Source: JBBRSD01 sp038245725
Lineage (GTDB): Bacteria > Actinomycetota > Coriobacteriia > Anaerosomatales > JAAXUF01
Assembly: GCA_038245725.1 (NCBI GenBank)
Contig: JBBRSD010000002.1
Span: 248,001 to 312,000 of the forward strand
Reading direction: 5' to 3'
DNA: 64,000 nucleotides
Position numbers and translations under genes: made by a program. Below the pieces are notes generated by a model that worked only from the letters and a program-made list of their open reading frames with translations, was not told where the DNA came from and made no database searches. Positions 1 through 8,479 of the stretch are shown here, in pieces (within the stretch, counting starts at the first letter, position 1; each line of letters starts with the position of its first letter).

Positions 1-942
1 GGGAATACTGGGCGGGGACGGCACTGGAGCTACCGCGGCGGGCGCCGCTGGAGGCTCGGTCACACTTGCCGCTTCGCGAAGTTGCGCCTCGACCGCGGCC
101 TGCTCTACGCTCTTGCGCTCGGACTCGACCGCGGCCTGCTCGACGCTCTTGCGCTCGGACTCGATCGCGGCGGCCCGGGCTTCTCGCTCCTCGCGCTCGG
201 CGCGCAACTTCGCGATCTCTTCGTCGCCGGCAAACTCGAGCAGCCCCGCCGAGAACAGCCCGTAGAGGACGCGAGCGACCTCGAAATCGGTGTGGTCCGT
301 TGCGTGGGCGAGTTCTGCAACGCTGCGCGTGCCGTCGACGAGCAGGAGCAGGTTCCACTCGGTGGGCTTCAGCGATATCTCGAAGGTACCCTCTCCCGGC
401 GCGGTCGCCATCTTGAAGACGACGTCCATCGAGGGGATCTTCTTGCGAATACGGGTCCACTCCTCGAGGCGGCGGCTGCCTTCCATGACCACGTTCTCGA
501 TGGAGACCGCGAGCCCGATGTCCTCCTCGGCGATCTGCGGAGTCGCCTCGAAGTCGAAGTCGCCTTCGTCCCAGCGCATGAGGTCGAAGATCGTCTCCTG
601 AATTTGCTCGGATACGAAGGACTCGAGCACTTCAGGGGTTATGTAGCCCTCGGACACGAGAATCTGGCCGAGCCGTCGCCCATCGGCGGGTTCGGCGGCT
701 CGCAGTGACAGGGCGCGCTCGAGCGCTTGAGCCGTGATTCGTTGGGCCCGAACGAGCCTCTCGCCGAGAAGCTCGGCGTGCCAGTTCGATTGCGCGAAGA
801 ACACGTCACCCTCGCGAAACCACACGCTGCCTTCGGCACCATCTACACGTTTGATGCGCAACACACCGCTCTTCCGGCTGAACGTTACCAGCTGGAAGAC
901 ATCGGGGAGGCTGAAGTCCTTGAGATTACCGCGCAACGCCAT
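1..942 (-). CDS. DUF4388 (PATAN-type) domain protein, 3' end cut off by the window edge
   Basis: The frame is open from the ATG at 942 to base 1, giving 314 codons with no stop, so the C-terminus lies outside. The N-terminal ~100 residues (MALRGNLKDFSLPDVFQLV..., then GVLRI and a GSVWFREGDVFFA stretch) match the DUF4388/PATAN pattern found in bacterial signalling proteins. A second helical region around residues 100-240 contains another LGQILVSEGYIT-like segment. From about residue 245 the chain is a charged Glu/Arg/Ala helix with two tandem copies of a 12-residue unit (SERKSVEQAAVE), then a Pro/Ala-rich tail. The roadblock gene ends 45 bp upstream. DUF4388 proteins are usually tied to two-component, GTPase or motility signalling; the exact role here is not known. 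Confidence 0.8.
   Translation of the reverse strand, partial: MALRGNLKDFSLPDVFQLVTFSRKSGVLRIKRVDGAEGSVWFREGDVFFAQSNWHAELLGERLVRAQRITAQALERALSLRAAEPADGRRLGQILVSEGYITPEVLESFVSEQIQETIFDLMRWDEGDFDFEATPQIAEEDIGLAVSIENVVMEGSRRLEEWTRIRKKIPSMDVVFKMATAPGEGTFEISLKPTEWNLLLLVDGTRSVAELAHATDHTDFEVARVLYGLFSAGLLEFAGDEEIAKLRAEREEREARAAAIESERKSVEQAAVESERKSVEQAAVEAQLREAASVTEPPAAPAAVAPVPSPPSIP
88..159. repeat. Two tandem 36-bp units inside the DUF4388 gene
   Basis: Units at 88-123 and 124-159 differ at a single base (ctctacg versus ctcgacg) and keep the reading frame. On the minus strand each encodes a 12-residue helical block, SERKSVEQAAVE. The next 36 bp begin alike and then diverge. This looks like an in-frame duplication extending a coiled-coil-like linker. 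Confidence 0.85.
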
Positions 943-987
943 CTAGTTGCCGCTCCGTACCTGGTCGACCGAAACCAACGTGTTCGT

Positions 988-1581
988 CTAGCCGAGAATC
1001 TCGGCGATCCTGTCCGCCGCAGCGCGCATGTCGTAGAGAACCAACCCCAGCTTGGCCTCGATGTCGGCCAGGCACGTGAGCACCGCGCGGCCGCCGGCAG
1101 CGATGAGCATCACGTAACCGTCGTCGCCTTCGATGAACACCTGCGAGAGCTGGCCTCGTCCAAGTTCGGCAGCAGCGCGCTCGCCCAAGCCGAGAATCGC
1201 CGCGGACATGGCGCCCACGCGATCCTCATGCATGCCCTCAGGCAGTGCCGATGCCATCGTGAAACCGTCGAGCGATACCAGCGCCGCCGCCTGAATCTCC
1301 TGGCTTTCGTCCATCAGGTCGTTCAGCGCAGCCGCCAACCGTTCCTCTCGCGTGGCCTGGCGGGCGCCGGTCGCAGCCTGCGGCACCGCTGACGCAGGAG
1401 CCGCAACGGGCGGGACCGCGGGAGCGGGAGCGGGCACCGAGATGGGAGCAGCGGGCGCGACTACCGGAGGCTCGGCACCGGCAGCAACCACCACAATAGC
1501 GGGAACGATAGGTTCATCGTCCTCGAGAAGCTCATCATCGGCGTCGGAAATGAAGAAGCCGCCGAGCGGGTTGTCAGACAT
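988..1581 (-). CDS. Roadblock/LC7 domain protein (MglB-like)
   Basis: This 197-residue protein has an acidic start (ADDELLEDDEPI), a Pro/Ala/Val-rich linker to about residue 85, and a C-terminal roadblock/LC7 domain of about 110 residues (LNDLMDESQEIQAAALVSLD onward, ending in a helix with DMRAAADRIAEILG). Roadblock proteins dimerise and often serve as GAPs or scaffolds for Ras-like GTPases such as MglA. No GTPase gene is visible in the window; one could lie beyond the left edge, past the DUF4388 gene. Its neighbours are the DUF4388 gene downstream and the pilus motor ATPase gene upstream, which suggests a polarity or pilus-control module. That role is inferred from context. Confidence 0.85.
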   Translation of the reverse strand: MSDNPLGGFFISDADDELLEDDEPIVPAIVVVAAGAEPPVVAPAAPISVPAPAPAVPPVAAPASAVPQAATGARQATREERLAAALNDLMDESQEIQAAALVSLDGFTMASALPEGMHEDRVGAMSAAILGLGERAAAELGRGQLSQVFIEGDDGYVMLIAAGGRAVLTCLADIEAKLGLVLYDMRAAADRIAEILG

Positions 1582-1637
1582 CGAAGTGCACCCCTCCCCT
1601 AGACCCGAAATCTTGCCAAATCTGTTAGCGGGCGTGC

Positions 1638-1668
1638 GACAACAAGCCCGCTGGCGACGAGAGAATCC
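1638..1668 (-). terminator. Hairpin between pilB and the roadblock gene
   Basis: On the minus strand AGCGGGC and GCCCGCT form a 7-bp stem around a 12-nt loop, 60-90 bp past the pilB stop. A second short hairpin (GAGAG...CTCTC) lies just upstream. Neither has a T-tract, so termination is only suggested. The roadblock start follows an AGGGGAGGGG ribosome-binding region. Confidence 0.35.
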
Positions 1669-1728
1669 ATACTCTCACGAAGGCACTACTGACACAACCG
1701 ACCTGCGAAAACGCCCGCGAACGACTGT

Positions 1729-3402
1729 CTAGACGACGACGCGCATGATCTCGTCGATCGACGTTGTACCAAGCTTCACTTTCGAGAAGCCGTCGTCGCG
1801 AAGGGTCAACATGCCCTCCTCGATTGCAGCGCGCTTGAGCTCATCGGCGGATCCGTTCTCGACGGTGAGCCGCTCCAGATTCTCGCTCATCCGCATGACC
1901 TCATGCACTCCCATGCGGCCTTTGTAGCCGATTCCGCCGCACTTCTTGCAGCCCGTGGCGCGAAACAGTGACGGAGGGTTGCCTGGCTCGTAGGGGAAGC
2001 CGATCTTCTCAAGCAAGACCTCGTCGGGGACGTACTTCTCTTTGCACTCCGGGCACAGGCGGCGCGCAAGGCGCTGCGCGACCACAAGGGTCACTGCCGA
2101 AGCCGAGAGGAACGGCTCAATCCCCATCTCGGTGAGTCGCGTGATCGCCGACGGTGCGTCGTTGGTGTGCAGCGTCGACAGAACCAGGTGACCGGTGAGC
2201 GCTGCTTCGATGGCGATCGTGCCGGTCTCCTTGTCACGGATCTCGCCGATCATGACCTTGTCGGGGTCTTGACGCAGAATCGAGCGCAGCGCCGCCGCAA
2301 ACGTCATGCCTGCCTTCTCGTGCACCTGGACCTGGGACAGGCCCGCGAGGCGGTATTCGACGGGATCCTCGACCGTGATCAGGTTCGATTTCGGGTCGTT
2401 GGTCTCGTTGATCGCGGCGTAGAGCGTCGTGGATTTGCCCGAGCCGGTCGGCCCGGTGACGAGAATTGCACCGTAGGGCAGCTTCAACGCATCGAGCAGG
2501 CAGTTCATGTTGTAGTCGAGGAAGCCGAGATCCTTGAGCGACATCATGATGGAGTCACGGCGCAGCAGACGCATGACAGCGAGCTCACCGTTGACGATCG
2601 GCAGGACAGCGACTCGGAAGTCGACTGCTTTGCCGTCGAGCACGACCCCGAACCGGCCGTCTTGAGGGACGCGCCGCTCGGCGATATCCATCCCGGAGTT
2701 GATCTTCAGCCGGCTGATGAGCTGCCGGTGCATCTTGCGAGGCATGCGGGTGACCTCTCGGCACACGCCGTCAATCCGATAACGGACCCTCAGTTCCGTC
2801 TCGAGCGGCTCGATGTAGATGTCTCCCGCCCCGGTACGGATCGCCTCAGTGATGACCTGATTCATGAGACGCGCGACCGCCGAATCCGCGCCCGCTTCCT
2901 CTTCCTCGGCGACGTCGGACGACGTGCTGACGGCCTGTTCGAGGTCGCCGACCATATCGCTGATGTTCGCGCGACCCGCCGAGAAGCGATCGATCGAGGC
3001 GGCAAGTTCGCTCTCGATGGCGACGACAGGACGAATCTCGCGCCCCGTCACGATTCGCAGGTCGTCGATCGCGAAGATGTTGGCGGGGTCCGCCATTGCG
3101 ACGATCAGTTCGTCGTCTTGGAACTTGATCGGAAGCACCGTGTACTTCCGCATGAGATCGTTGGAAAGCAGCAGGGCCGCATTGGGGTCGAGATCGTAGG
3201 CGCCGATGTCGACGAAGGCCAGGCCCATCGATTCCGCGATGGCCTGAGCGACGCGGGTCTCGGAGGCGAACCCGAGCTCGGCGAGTACGTGGGGCAGTGG
3301 GCGCTCCCCGGCGGCCGCGACCGCAGCCACGAGCTGCTCGTCGGAGATGACGCCCGCCGCAACGAGCATCCGCCCGAGGCGCATGACTGTGGCGGCGGTC
3401 AT
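1729..3402 (-). CDS. pilB: PilB/GspE-family type IV pilus (type II secretion) assembly ATPase
   Basis: This protein of about 557 residues is a hexameric secretion motor ATPase. It has an N-terminal GspE/MshEN domain (RLGRMLVAAGVISDEQLV). The core carries Walker A GPTGSGKS at residues 317-324, Walker B VMIGEIRD at 383-390, and the conserved HLVLSTLHTNDA segment. A zinc tetracysteine site is formed by CPEC (450/453) and CKKC (485/488). I place the start at the ATG at 3402, which overlaps the aroE stop by ATGA; upstream in-frame starts would run through aroE. It would power pilin polymerisation or pseudopilus assembly at the inner face of the membrane. No pilC, pilT or pilin gene lies in the window. 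Confidence 0.9.
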   Translation of the reverse strand: MTAATVMRLGRMLVAAGVISDEQLVAAVAAAGERPLPHVLAELGFASETRVAQAIAESMGLAFVDIGAYDLDPNAALLLSNDLMRKYTVLPIKFQDDELIVAMADPANIFAIDDLRIVTGREIRPVVAIESELAASIDRFSAGRANISDMVGDLEQAVSTSSDVAEEEEAGADSAVARLMNQVITEAIRTGAGDIYIEPLETELRVRYRIDGVCREVTRMPRKMHRQLISRLKINSGMDIAERRVPQDGRFGVVLDGKAVDFRVAVLPIVNGELAVMRLLRRDSIMMSLKDLGFLDYNMNCLLDALKLPYGAILVTGPTGSGKSTTLYAAINETNDPKSNLITVEDPVEYRLAGLSQVQVHEKAGMTFAAALRSILRQDPDKVMIGEIRDKETGTIAIEAALTGHLVLSTLHTNDAPSAITRLTEMGIEPFLSASAVTLVVAQRLARRLCPECKEKYVPDEVLLEKIGFPYEPGNPPSLFRATGCKKCGGIGYKGRMGVHEVMRMSENLERLTVENGSADELKRAAIEEGMLTLRDDGFSKVKLGTTSIDEIMRVVV

Positions 3403-4295
3403 CGGATGCCTGCCGATGCCGCACGTCGTTGGAGCTCTTGTTGCGCCGCTTTTCGCATGACATCGCGTGGAGTGCGCACTTCGCGTGCCGGGTTCCATAT
3501 GTCGACGGCGATGGCTCCCTGGCCGACGAGCATGCCGACGCCGTCGAGCGCGATTGCGCCGGCGGCGCGGGCATCAGTGTGAAGCTGAGTAGGCTGAACG
3601 CCACCGTAGACCATGTCGAGGACGACCTGCCCCGGGTGCATCCACGATGCGGGAATCGGGCTGGAGTCACCCGGGTGCATACCGACAGACGTTGCGTTCA
3701 CGATGAGATCGGCCTCGCGCACGGTCTGCTCGGATTCGCTGAATGTGAGAGCGCCCGCTTGAGTAGCCTTCAGGTGCGGCTCGATGCGCTCGCATATCTC
3801 CTCGCCCCGCGCCAGTTCACGGCTGATCACATGCACGCTGGCCACACGCGCGAGAACGAAGGCGACGATTGCGGCCCCTGCGGCGCCGCCCGCGCCAAGA
3901 AGCACGACACGCTTTCCCTCCGCGGAGAAGTTCGCGTCCTCCGCGAGAGACTCGAGGAGTCCTCTGCCGTCCGTGTTGTAACCGACGAGGCTCCCGTCTG
4001 CGCAGTGCACGGTATTGACGGCCCCAGCCATGCGAGCGGCGGTCGCCACCTCATCGCACAGTTCGAGCATGGCCGCTTTGTAGGGCATCGTGACGTTGAA
4101 TCCAACGAATGGAAGTGACCTGATCGCGGCGACGACGCGCCGCAGACCGATCTCGTCTTCGACCGCCAACGGGATATAGGCCCAGTCGAGACCGAGCTCC
4201 TCGTACACAGCGTTGTGCATCGCTGGCGATAGGGAGTGCTCGACAGGCCAGCCGATCACGCCGGCGAGCTGCGTCGAGCCGTTAATGCGAACCAT
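3399..4295 (-). CDS. aroE: Shikimate 5-dehydrogenase
   Basis: This enzyme of about 298 residues reduces 3-dehydroshikimate to shikimate with NADPH in aromatic amino acid synthesis. The substrate-binding SLSPAMHN motif is near the N-terminus. The catalytic Lys is in NVTMPYK, the Asp is in NTDGRG, and a GAGGAAGAAI loop binds the nucleotide. I chose the ATG at 4295, preceded by AGGGA on the minus strand, over an in-frame TTG ten codons upstream. Its stop overlaps the pilB start (ATGA). The aroE-pilB adjacency is probably an operon effect, not shared function. Confidence 0.92.
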   Translation of the reverse strand: MVRINGSTQLAGVIGWPVEHSLSPAMHNAVYEELGLDWAYIPLAVEDEIGLRRVVAAIRSLPFVGFNVTMPYKAAMLELCDEVATAARMAGAVNTVHCADGSLVGYNTDGRGLLESLAEDANFSAEGKRVVLLGAGGAAGAAIVAFVLARVASVHVISRELARGEEICERIEPHLKATQAGALTFSESEQTVREADLIVNATSVGMHPGDSSPIPASWMHPGQVVLDMVYGGVQPTQLHTDARAAGAIALDGVGMLVGQGAIAVDIWNPAREVRTPRDVMRKAAQQELQRRAASAGIR

Positions 4296-4337
4296 CTCTT
4301 GAGCGTCCCTTCGAACCTTCCGCAACCTGCGAGAAGT

Positions 4338-4832
4338 CTACGGCAGCGGGGTGCGGCCCGCCAGCAACGCTCGCTCGATCTTGCGCAGGAAGAGCGTATG
4401 GGGAAGATCGGCCGATGACATCGGACAGACCAGCACCGTCTTGATTCCGCTCAGCTTGCCTCCCAGCACGTCGGTGAACACCTGGTCTCCGACGATCGCC
4501 GCCGAGCGCCTCGATGAGTGCGTACGCCGCAATGCGACCCAGAAGGCGAACGGCAGCGGTTTGATGGCCTTGGACACCAGTTCGAACCCCAGCTCCTCGG
4601 CGACCTTCACCACGCGCTCGTGCCAGTTGTTCGAAACGAGACACGTCTTGAATCCTGCCGCTGCGAGGCGGTCGGCCCATAACTTGACATCATCGGGCAC
4701 GATGCCGCTGTCCCGTGGCAGAAGAGTGTTGTCCAAGTCGATGAGCAGCGTGTCGACGCCTCGGCCGACGAGGTCTCCCAAGTCGATATCGAGCACGCTT
4801 CGATAGTAATAGTCAGGCGTGAGCATGGTCAC
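4338..4832 (-). CDS. YqeG-family HAD phosphatase
   Basis: This 164-residue protein is a short HAD-superfamily phosphatase of the YqeG (IIIA) type. The nucleophile motif is DLDNT, with Asp at about residues 32 and 34, inside LLIDLDNTLLPRD. Motif II is LVSNN, a Lys lies in SKAIKPLPF, and the acidic motif IV is IVGDQVFTD. Family members are proposed to act on phosphatidylglycerophosphate or other small phosphates; the substrate here is unknown. The start overlaps the stop of the upstream TPR-like gene by ATGA, and aroE follows after 42 bp, so it belongs to the same transcription unit. Confidence 0.88.
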   Translation of the reverse strand: MTMLTPDYYYRSVLDIDLGDLVGRGVDTLLIDLDNTLLPRDSGIVPDDVKLWADRLAAAGFKTCLVSNNWHERVVKVAEELGFELVSKAIKPLPFAFWVALRRTHSSRRSAAIVGDQVFTDVLGGKLSGIKTVLVCPMSSADLPHTLFLRKIERALLAGRTPLP

Positions 4833-5524
4833 TTCTTGAATGTCGGAGTCGGGAGGCTGGTGCTGTCGATGCTGACACCTGGCGCGGCTCCGTTGTTCTT
4901 CAGGATCCGCTGCGCGCGTCGGATGGCGGCGAATGTGGTCTTATCCCCCGCCAGGTCGAAGACGACGGCGAACGTTCCGTAGCCTTCGAACTGGTCGTCC
5001 ACGTTGTCCCATGTGGCGTTAGGACCGACGCCTTCGCGAGAGAGCTGGAGCATGCGCGGCAAGTTCCTCTTCTTGTCCTGAATCAAGAGCACCTGAACGA
5101 GGTTGGCTCGCATGAACCCGGATTGGGGGTTGTTGCGAAGACCCTCTTGGGCCAGAGCGAGCGCCTGCTCCGTATGATGCGTTCTTTCAAGCCAGAACGA
5201 TGTGACGTAATACGACTGCTGGAACTGCGGGTCGAGCATCTGCACGAGCCGCATCGACGGGAGGAAGACGCCGAAGCTTGAGTCGAATCCACCGTAGTAA
5301 CCGTCGAAGATGGGATCGAGCCGGTTCCAGAGAACAGCGGCGGCAAACGTGCGAAGCCCGCCGAGATACGCAAACCCGGTTTGGCCGATCAGCCTTCCGG
5401 TGGCGGCCACGCCCCCCGCAGGAGCTGATGCGTCGGCGAGTGCTTGCGCTCCCATCAGCAGCGTGACGAGCAGCACTATGGCGAGGAGCACCTTGCCTGT
5501 CGGGCTGTCTGCCAGCTCTCTCAC
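4829..5524 (-). CDS. Membrane-anchored TPR-like protein of unknown function
   Basis: This protein of about 231 residues has one N-terminal transmembrane segment (VLLAIVLLVTLLMGAQALA, about residues 11-30). The outside part looks helical, with at least one TPR-like pair (ALALAQEGLRNNPQSGFMRA). I place the start at a GTG at 5524 that overlaps the permease stop (GTGA); a longer frame would run antiparallel-free through the permease gene and is not credible. It lies between an ABC exporter permease and YqeG, with overlaps on both sides. An envelope role linked to the exporter is a guess from position. I do not recognise a named family. Confidence 0.75.
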   Translation of the reverse strand: MRELADSPTGKVLLAIVLLVTLLMGAQALADASAPAGGVAATGRLIGQTGFAYLGGLRTFAAAVLWNRLDPIFDGYYGGFDSSFGVFLPSMRLVQMLDPQFQQSYYVTSFWLERTHHTEQALALAQEGLRNNPQSGFMRANLVQVLLIQDKKRNLPRMLQLSREGVGPNATWDNVDDQFEGYGTFAVVFDLAGDKTTFAAIRRAQRILKNNGAAPGVSIDSTSLPTPTFKK

Positions 5525-6255
5525 AGATCTCGCCGTCCGAAGACGAGCGAACTGATGATCATGAAAATAGCGACCCACGCGACGAACGCCGCGATCATCG
5601 ACAAGCCGTACACAAGGCCAAAACCGGCGCCGTGAGCAACGGGGTTGATGACGTTGAACACATCCAGAGTCGGCCAATACCAGGGGGGCCGAGCATCCGG
5701 CGGCAGTTTCAGGAGACCGACGACCGCGTGACCGATGAACGCAAATGCGAGCGCCCCAACCACCGAGGTTATCGAGCCGAACTCGCACGACAGCGCCACG
5801 GCGACAGACATGATCACGCCGATCTCGAGCCACACGCCAAGCGCACCCTCAAACAATCGCCACATCACCTCGCCGTAGACGAATGCTCCGATGCCGATCG
5901 TCGCCACCGGGAATGCCGCGACCATGACGCCGAGCACGGCAAACATCCCCAACCACGAGCCCAAGACGTACTGCCACCGCCTCACGTCCCGAGAGATGAC
6001 GTTGAAAACAGTGCGCCGCTCGACTTCGACCGGGATCCGCGTGGCTGCCAGGGCCAGGCCGACGGCGAGTGCGGCAGACCACATGAGCGCGATCGACACT
6101 TCGCGGTAGACCGGCGCCATGACCCCCACGCCGTAGCTGGGCAACGCGGGCACGGCGACTGCGAGCAGGGCGGCGAAGACGGCAACCACCCAGACGACTT
6201 TCCGGCGGACCGCATCGGCAACCACGGCGCCGGCGATAGCGATGACCTTGCGCAT
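5521..6255 (-). CDS. ABC-2-type transporter permease
   Basis: This 244-residue protein is highly hydrophobic, with about six predicted membrane helices (for example VVWVVAVFAALLAVAVPALP and GLSMIAAFVAWVAIFMIISS). This is the usual pattern for an ABC-2 exporter permease. It starts with ATG at 6255, sharing one base with the stop of the ATPase gene (TGATG), so the pair is translationally coupled. The substrate cannot be read from the sequence. Confidence 0.85.
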   Translation of the reverse strand: MRKVIAIAGAVVADAVRRKVVWVVAVFAALLAVAVPALPSYGVGVMAPVYREVSIALMWSAALAVGLALAATRIPVEVERRTVFNVISRDVRRWQYVLGSWLGMFAVLGVMVAAFPVATIGIGAFVYGEVMWRLFEGALGVWLEIGVIMSVAVALSCEFGSITSVVGALAFAFIGHAVVGLLKLPPDARPPWYWPTLDVFNVINPVAHGAGFGLVYGLSMIAAFVAWVAIFMIISSLVFGRRDL

Positions 6256-7259
6256 CAGCGACCACCCGCCTTCCGGGGGGCATCGCTGGACGGATCATCG
6301 TCGAGCATGCGTGCGAAGTAGTCCTCGAGAGATGCGCGCTTCGGCACGACCGACACGACTCGCCATCCCGAGTCGTCAAGCGCGTCGACGACGGTTCGGA
6401 CCCGGTCATCGGGGACTGAGAACACCTGCGTAGCACCGCTGATGGCAACGCTCTCGACGATCGGGCGGACTACCGGCGGCAGCTCCCCTTGTCCGCGTGC
6501 CGTCACCGATGTCTGGCCGGCGACGTTGAGCAAGGCGTCGATATGACCGCGCGCCGCCACTCGCCCGCGGTTGAGGATCGTGACCTCATCGGAGATGGCT
6601 TCGACCTCCGAGAGTTGATGGGAGGAAAGGAGCACGGTGACGCCTGCGTTCTTGAGCTCGACCATGAGGTTGCGGACGTCGCGCTGCCCGATCGGGTCGA
6701 GCCCCGAAGCTGGTTCGTCAAGCACGAGCACCTCCGGATCGCCGAGAAGCGCGGCGGCGAGTCCCAATCGCTGCAGCATGCCGCGAGAAAACTTCGACAG
6801 CAGCGTCTTCTGACGGCCATCGAGCCCCACGCGGTCGAGCAGCTCGGCGCTTTGCTCGGCGATCTGCGTGCGGGTCAGGCCGGCAAGGCGTCCGTACAGG
6901 CGCATCGCCTCTCCGGCGGTGAGCTGTGTGGGGAAGTACGGCTGCTCGGGCAGGAAGCCGAGCCGCGCGCGAGCGCCGGGAGCCGTGGACGGCGCGCCAA
7001 GGATCTCGAAGCGTCCGCTTGAGGGTCGCACCAGGCCGAGCAGCATCTTGAGCGTGGTCGTCTTCCCTGACCCGTTGGGGCCGAGAAGCCCATGGAGCGC
7101 GCCGCGCGAAACCCTGATCGAGACGTCGGCGACCGCCTCGCGACGACCGCCGGCCGCACGCCCGTAGTCCTTGCGCGCGTGCTCAATGAGAATCGCCGGC
7201 GCATCACCTTCCGAGACCCCAGAGCCGGTCTGCTCGGCACTATCAACGGTCATCGCCAC
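6255..7259 (-). CDS. ABC transporter ATP-binding protein
   Basis: This 334-residue protein has an N-terminal nucleotide-binding domain. Walker A is GPNGSGKTTT, the signature is FSRGMLQRLG (a degenerate LSGGQ), Walker B is VLVLDEPASGLDP, and the switch His is in LLSSHQLSEVE. The region after about residue 240 is the variable C-terminal domain common in ABC-2 exporters of the drug, antibiotic or Na+ type. It is the first gene of the overlapping set that continues into the permease and TPR-like genes, and is read away from mltG after a 61-bp gap. Confidence 0.92.
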   Translation of the reverse strand: MAMTVDSAEQTGSGVSEGDAPAILIEHARKDYGRAAGGRREAVADVSIRVSRGALHGLLGPNGSGKTTTLKMLLGLVRPSSGRFEILGAPSTAPGARARLGFLPEQPYFPTQLTAGEAMRLYGRLAGLTRTQIAEQSAELLDRVGLDGRQKTLLSKFSRGMLQRLGLAAALLGDPEVLVLDEPASGLDPIGQRDVRNLMVELKNAGVTVLLSSHQLSEVEAISDEVTILNRGRVAARGHIDALLNVAGQTSVTARGQGELPPVVRPIVESVAISGATQVFSVPDDRVRTVVDALDDSGWRVVSVVPKRASLEDYFARMLDDDPSSDAPRKAGGR

Positions 7260-7320
7260 CAGTCACCTCTCGAGTTCGTCGTTCCACTACCGCAGCTGCG
7301 AGCGCTTCTGCGCGCGGTCG

Positions 7321-8400
7321 TCAGTATCCGAACAGCTTGCGGTACTTCTGCACGGCCTTCAAGAAGTCCGGATAGTTCGTGGTGAACGTCTGCGACCCAT
7401 TCTTGCTCGTCAGCACGTAGTAAAGGTACCTGGTCGTGGCAGGATGTGCCGCCGCGTTGATGGCCTTGATACCCGGATTGCAGATGGGCGTGAGCGGCAG
7501 GCCTGCTCGGCGGTATGTGTTCCACGGTGTGACCTGATGGATGTCGGCCGAATGCAGGACCTTCGTGCCCTCGGGCAGCCCGTAGAAGACCGTCGAATCG
7601 AGCTGCAGGCGCATGGGCAACGCAAGGCGGTTGTAGATGACCGAGGACACGAGCGGGAACTCGCGAGCCAACCTCGTCTCGCGCTCGAGGATCGAGGCGA
7701 TCGTCACGACCTCCTTGATGTCGAGGCCGTGCCGCTCGGCCACGGTCATGTCGACGGCATCGATCTCCTTGTCGAACTGACTCAGCATCAGCTCGACGAT
7801 GTCGTTGGCCGCGCTTCCTTGCCGCACGTGATACGTCTTGGGGAAGAGGTAGCCTTCGAGCGAGCCGCTGTAAGCGCCGCTCAGATAGGGATGAGTCGCC
7901 GCGAACTTCGGGGCGCCATGCAGCACCAGCTGCAGCAAGACGATTTCCGAGACGCCGGTCTCTTTCGCGAACCTCGCTGCGACTCGCCGGGCGGTGAAGC
8001 CCTCCGGGATGGTGACGTCGTAGTAGACGATATCGGGCCCGGAGGCGAGTTTCTCCAAGACGATGTCGTAGGGCATGCCGGTGGAGAATGCGTAGACGCC
8101 CGGCTTGAGATGCTTCGCCTCAGAGGAGTTGCGCGATCGCAACTTGAACATCTCGGCGTTGGGAACGACGCCTTGCTTGGCGAGCGCTTCGGCGATCGCG
8201 CCGAATGATTCGCCGCGCTTGACCTCGAACTCAACCTTCTGACCGGGAGCCACGGGGTTCTCGGCGCGGAACAAAAGTTGCCAGACGGTGCCGCCGACAA
8301 CGCCTGCGAACACGAGGGCTATCAGAAAGATCACGAACAGGGCACCGCACCCGCGCAGCCATCCCGATCGGCGCTTCGAGCGCGAAGGGAGATCGCTCAC
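7321..8400 (-). CDS. mltG: Endolytic murein transglycosylase MltG (YceG-like)
   Basis: This 359-residue protein has a short basic cytoplasmic tail, one membrane helix at about residues 15-38 (LFVIFLIALVFAGVVGGTVW), a LysM-like region (GESFGAIAEALAKQGVV), and the YceG catalytic domain. The catalytic Glu sits in ASILERET, followed by LQLDSTVFYG and the hallmark TPWNTYRRAGLPLTPICNPG. MltG cuts nascent glycan strands at the membrane and sets their length. The start is a GTG at 8400 with GGGGGT upstream. Family order ruvX-mltG is kept. Confidence 0.93.
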   Translation of the reverse strand: MSDLPSRSKRRSGWLRGCGALFVIFLIALVFAGVVGGTVWQLLFRAENPVAPGQKVEFEVKRGESFGAIAEALAKQGVVPNAEMFKLRSRNSSEAKHLKPGVYAFSTGMPYDIVLEKLASGPDIVYYDVTIPEGFTARRVAARFAKETGVSEIVLLQLVLHGAPKFAATHPYLSGAYSGSLEGYLFPKTYHVRQGSAANDIVELMLSQFDKEIDAVDMTVAERHGLDIKEVVTIASILERETRLAREFPLVSSVIYNRLALPMRLQLDSTVFYGLPEGTKVLHSADIHQVTPWNTYRRAGLPLTPICNPGIKAINAAAHPATTRYLYYVLTSKNGSQTFTTNYPDFLKAVQKYRKLFGY

Positions 8401-8479
8401 AGAGCAGGACCCCCGTCAGATGAGAGGTCAGGGGCGGCCAAACGGGTCGCTGTCGCTGCAATCGGTTCGCTTGTCTGCA

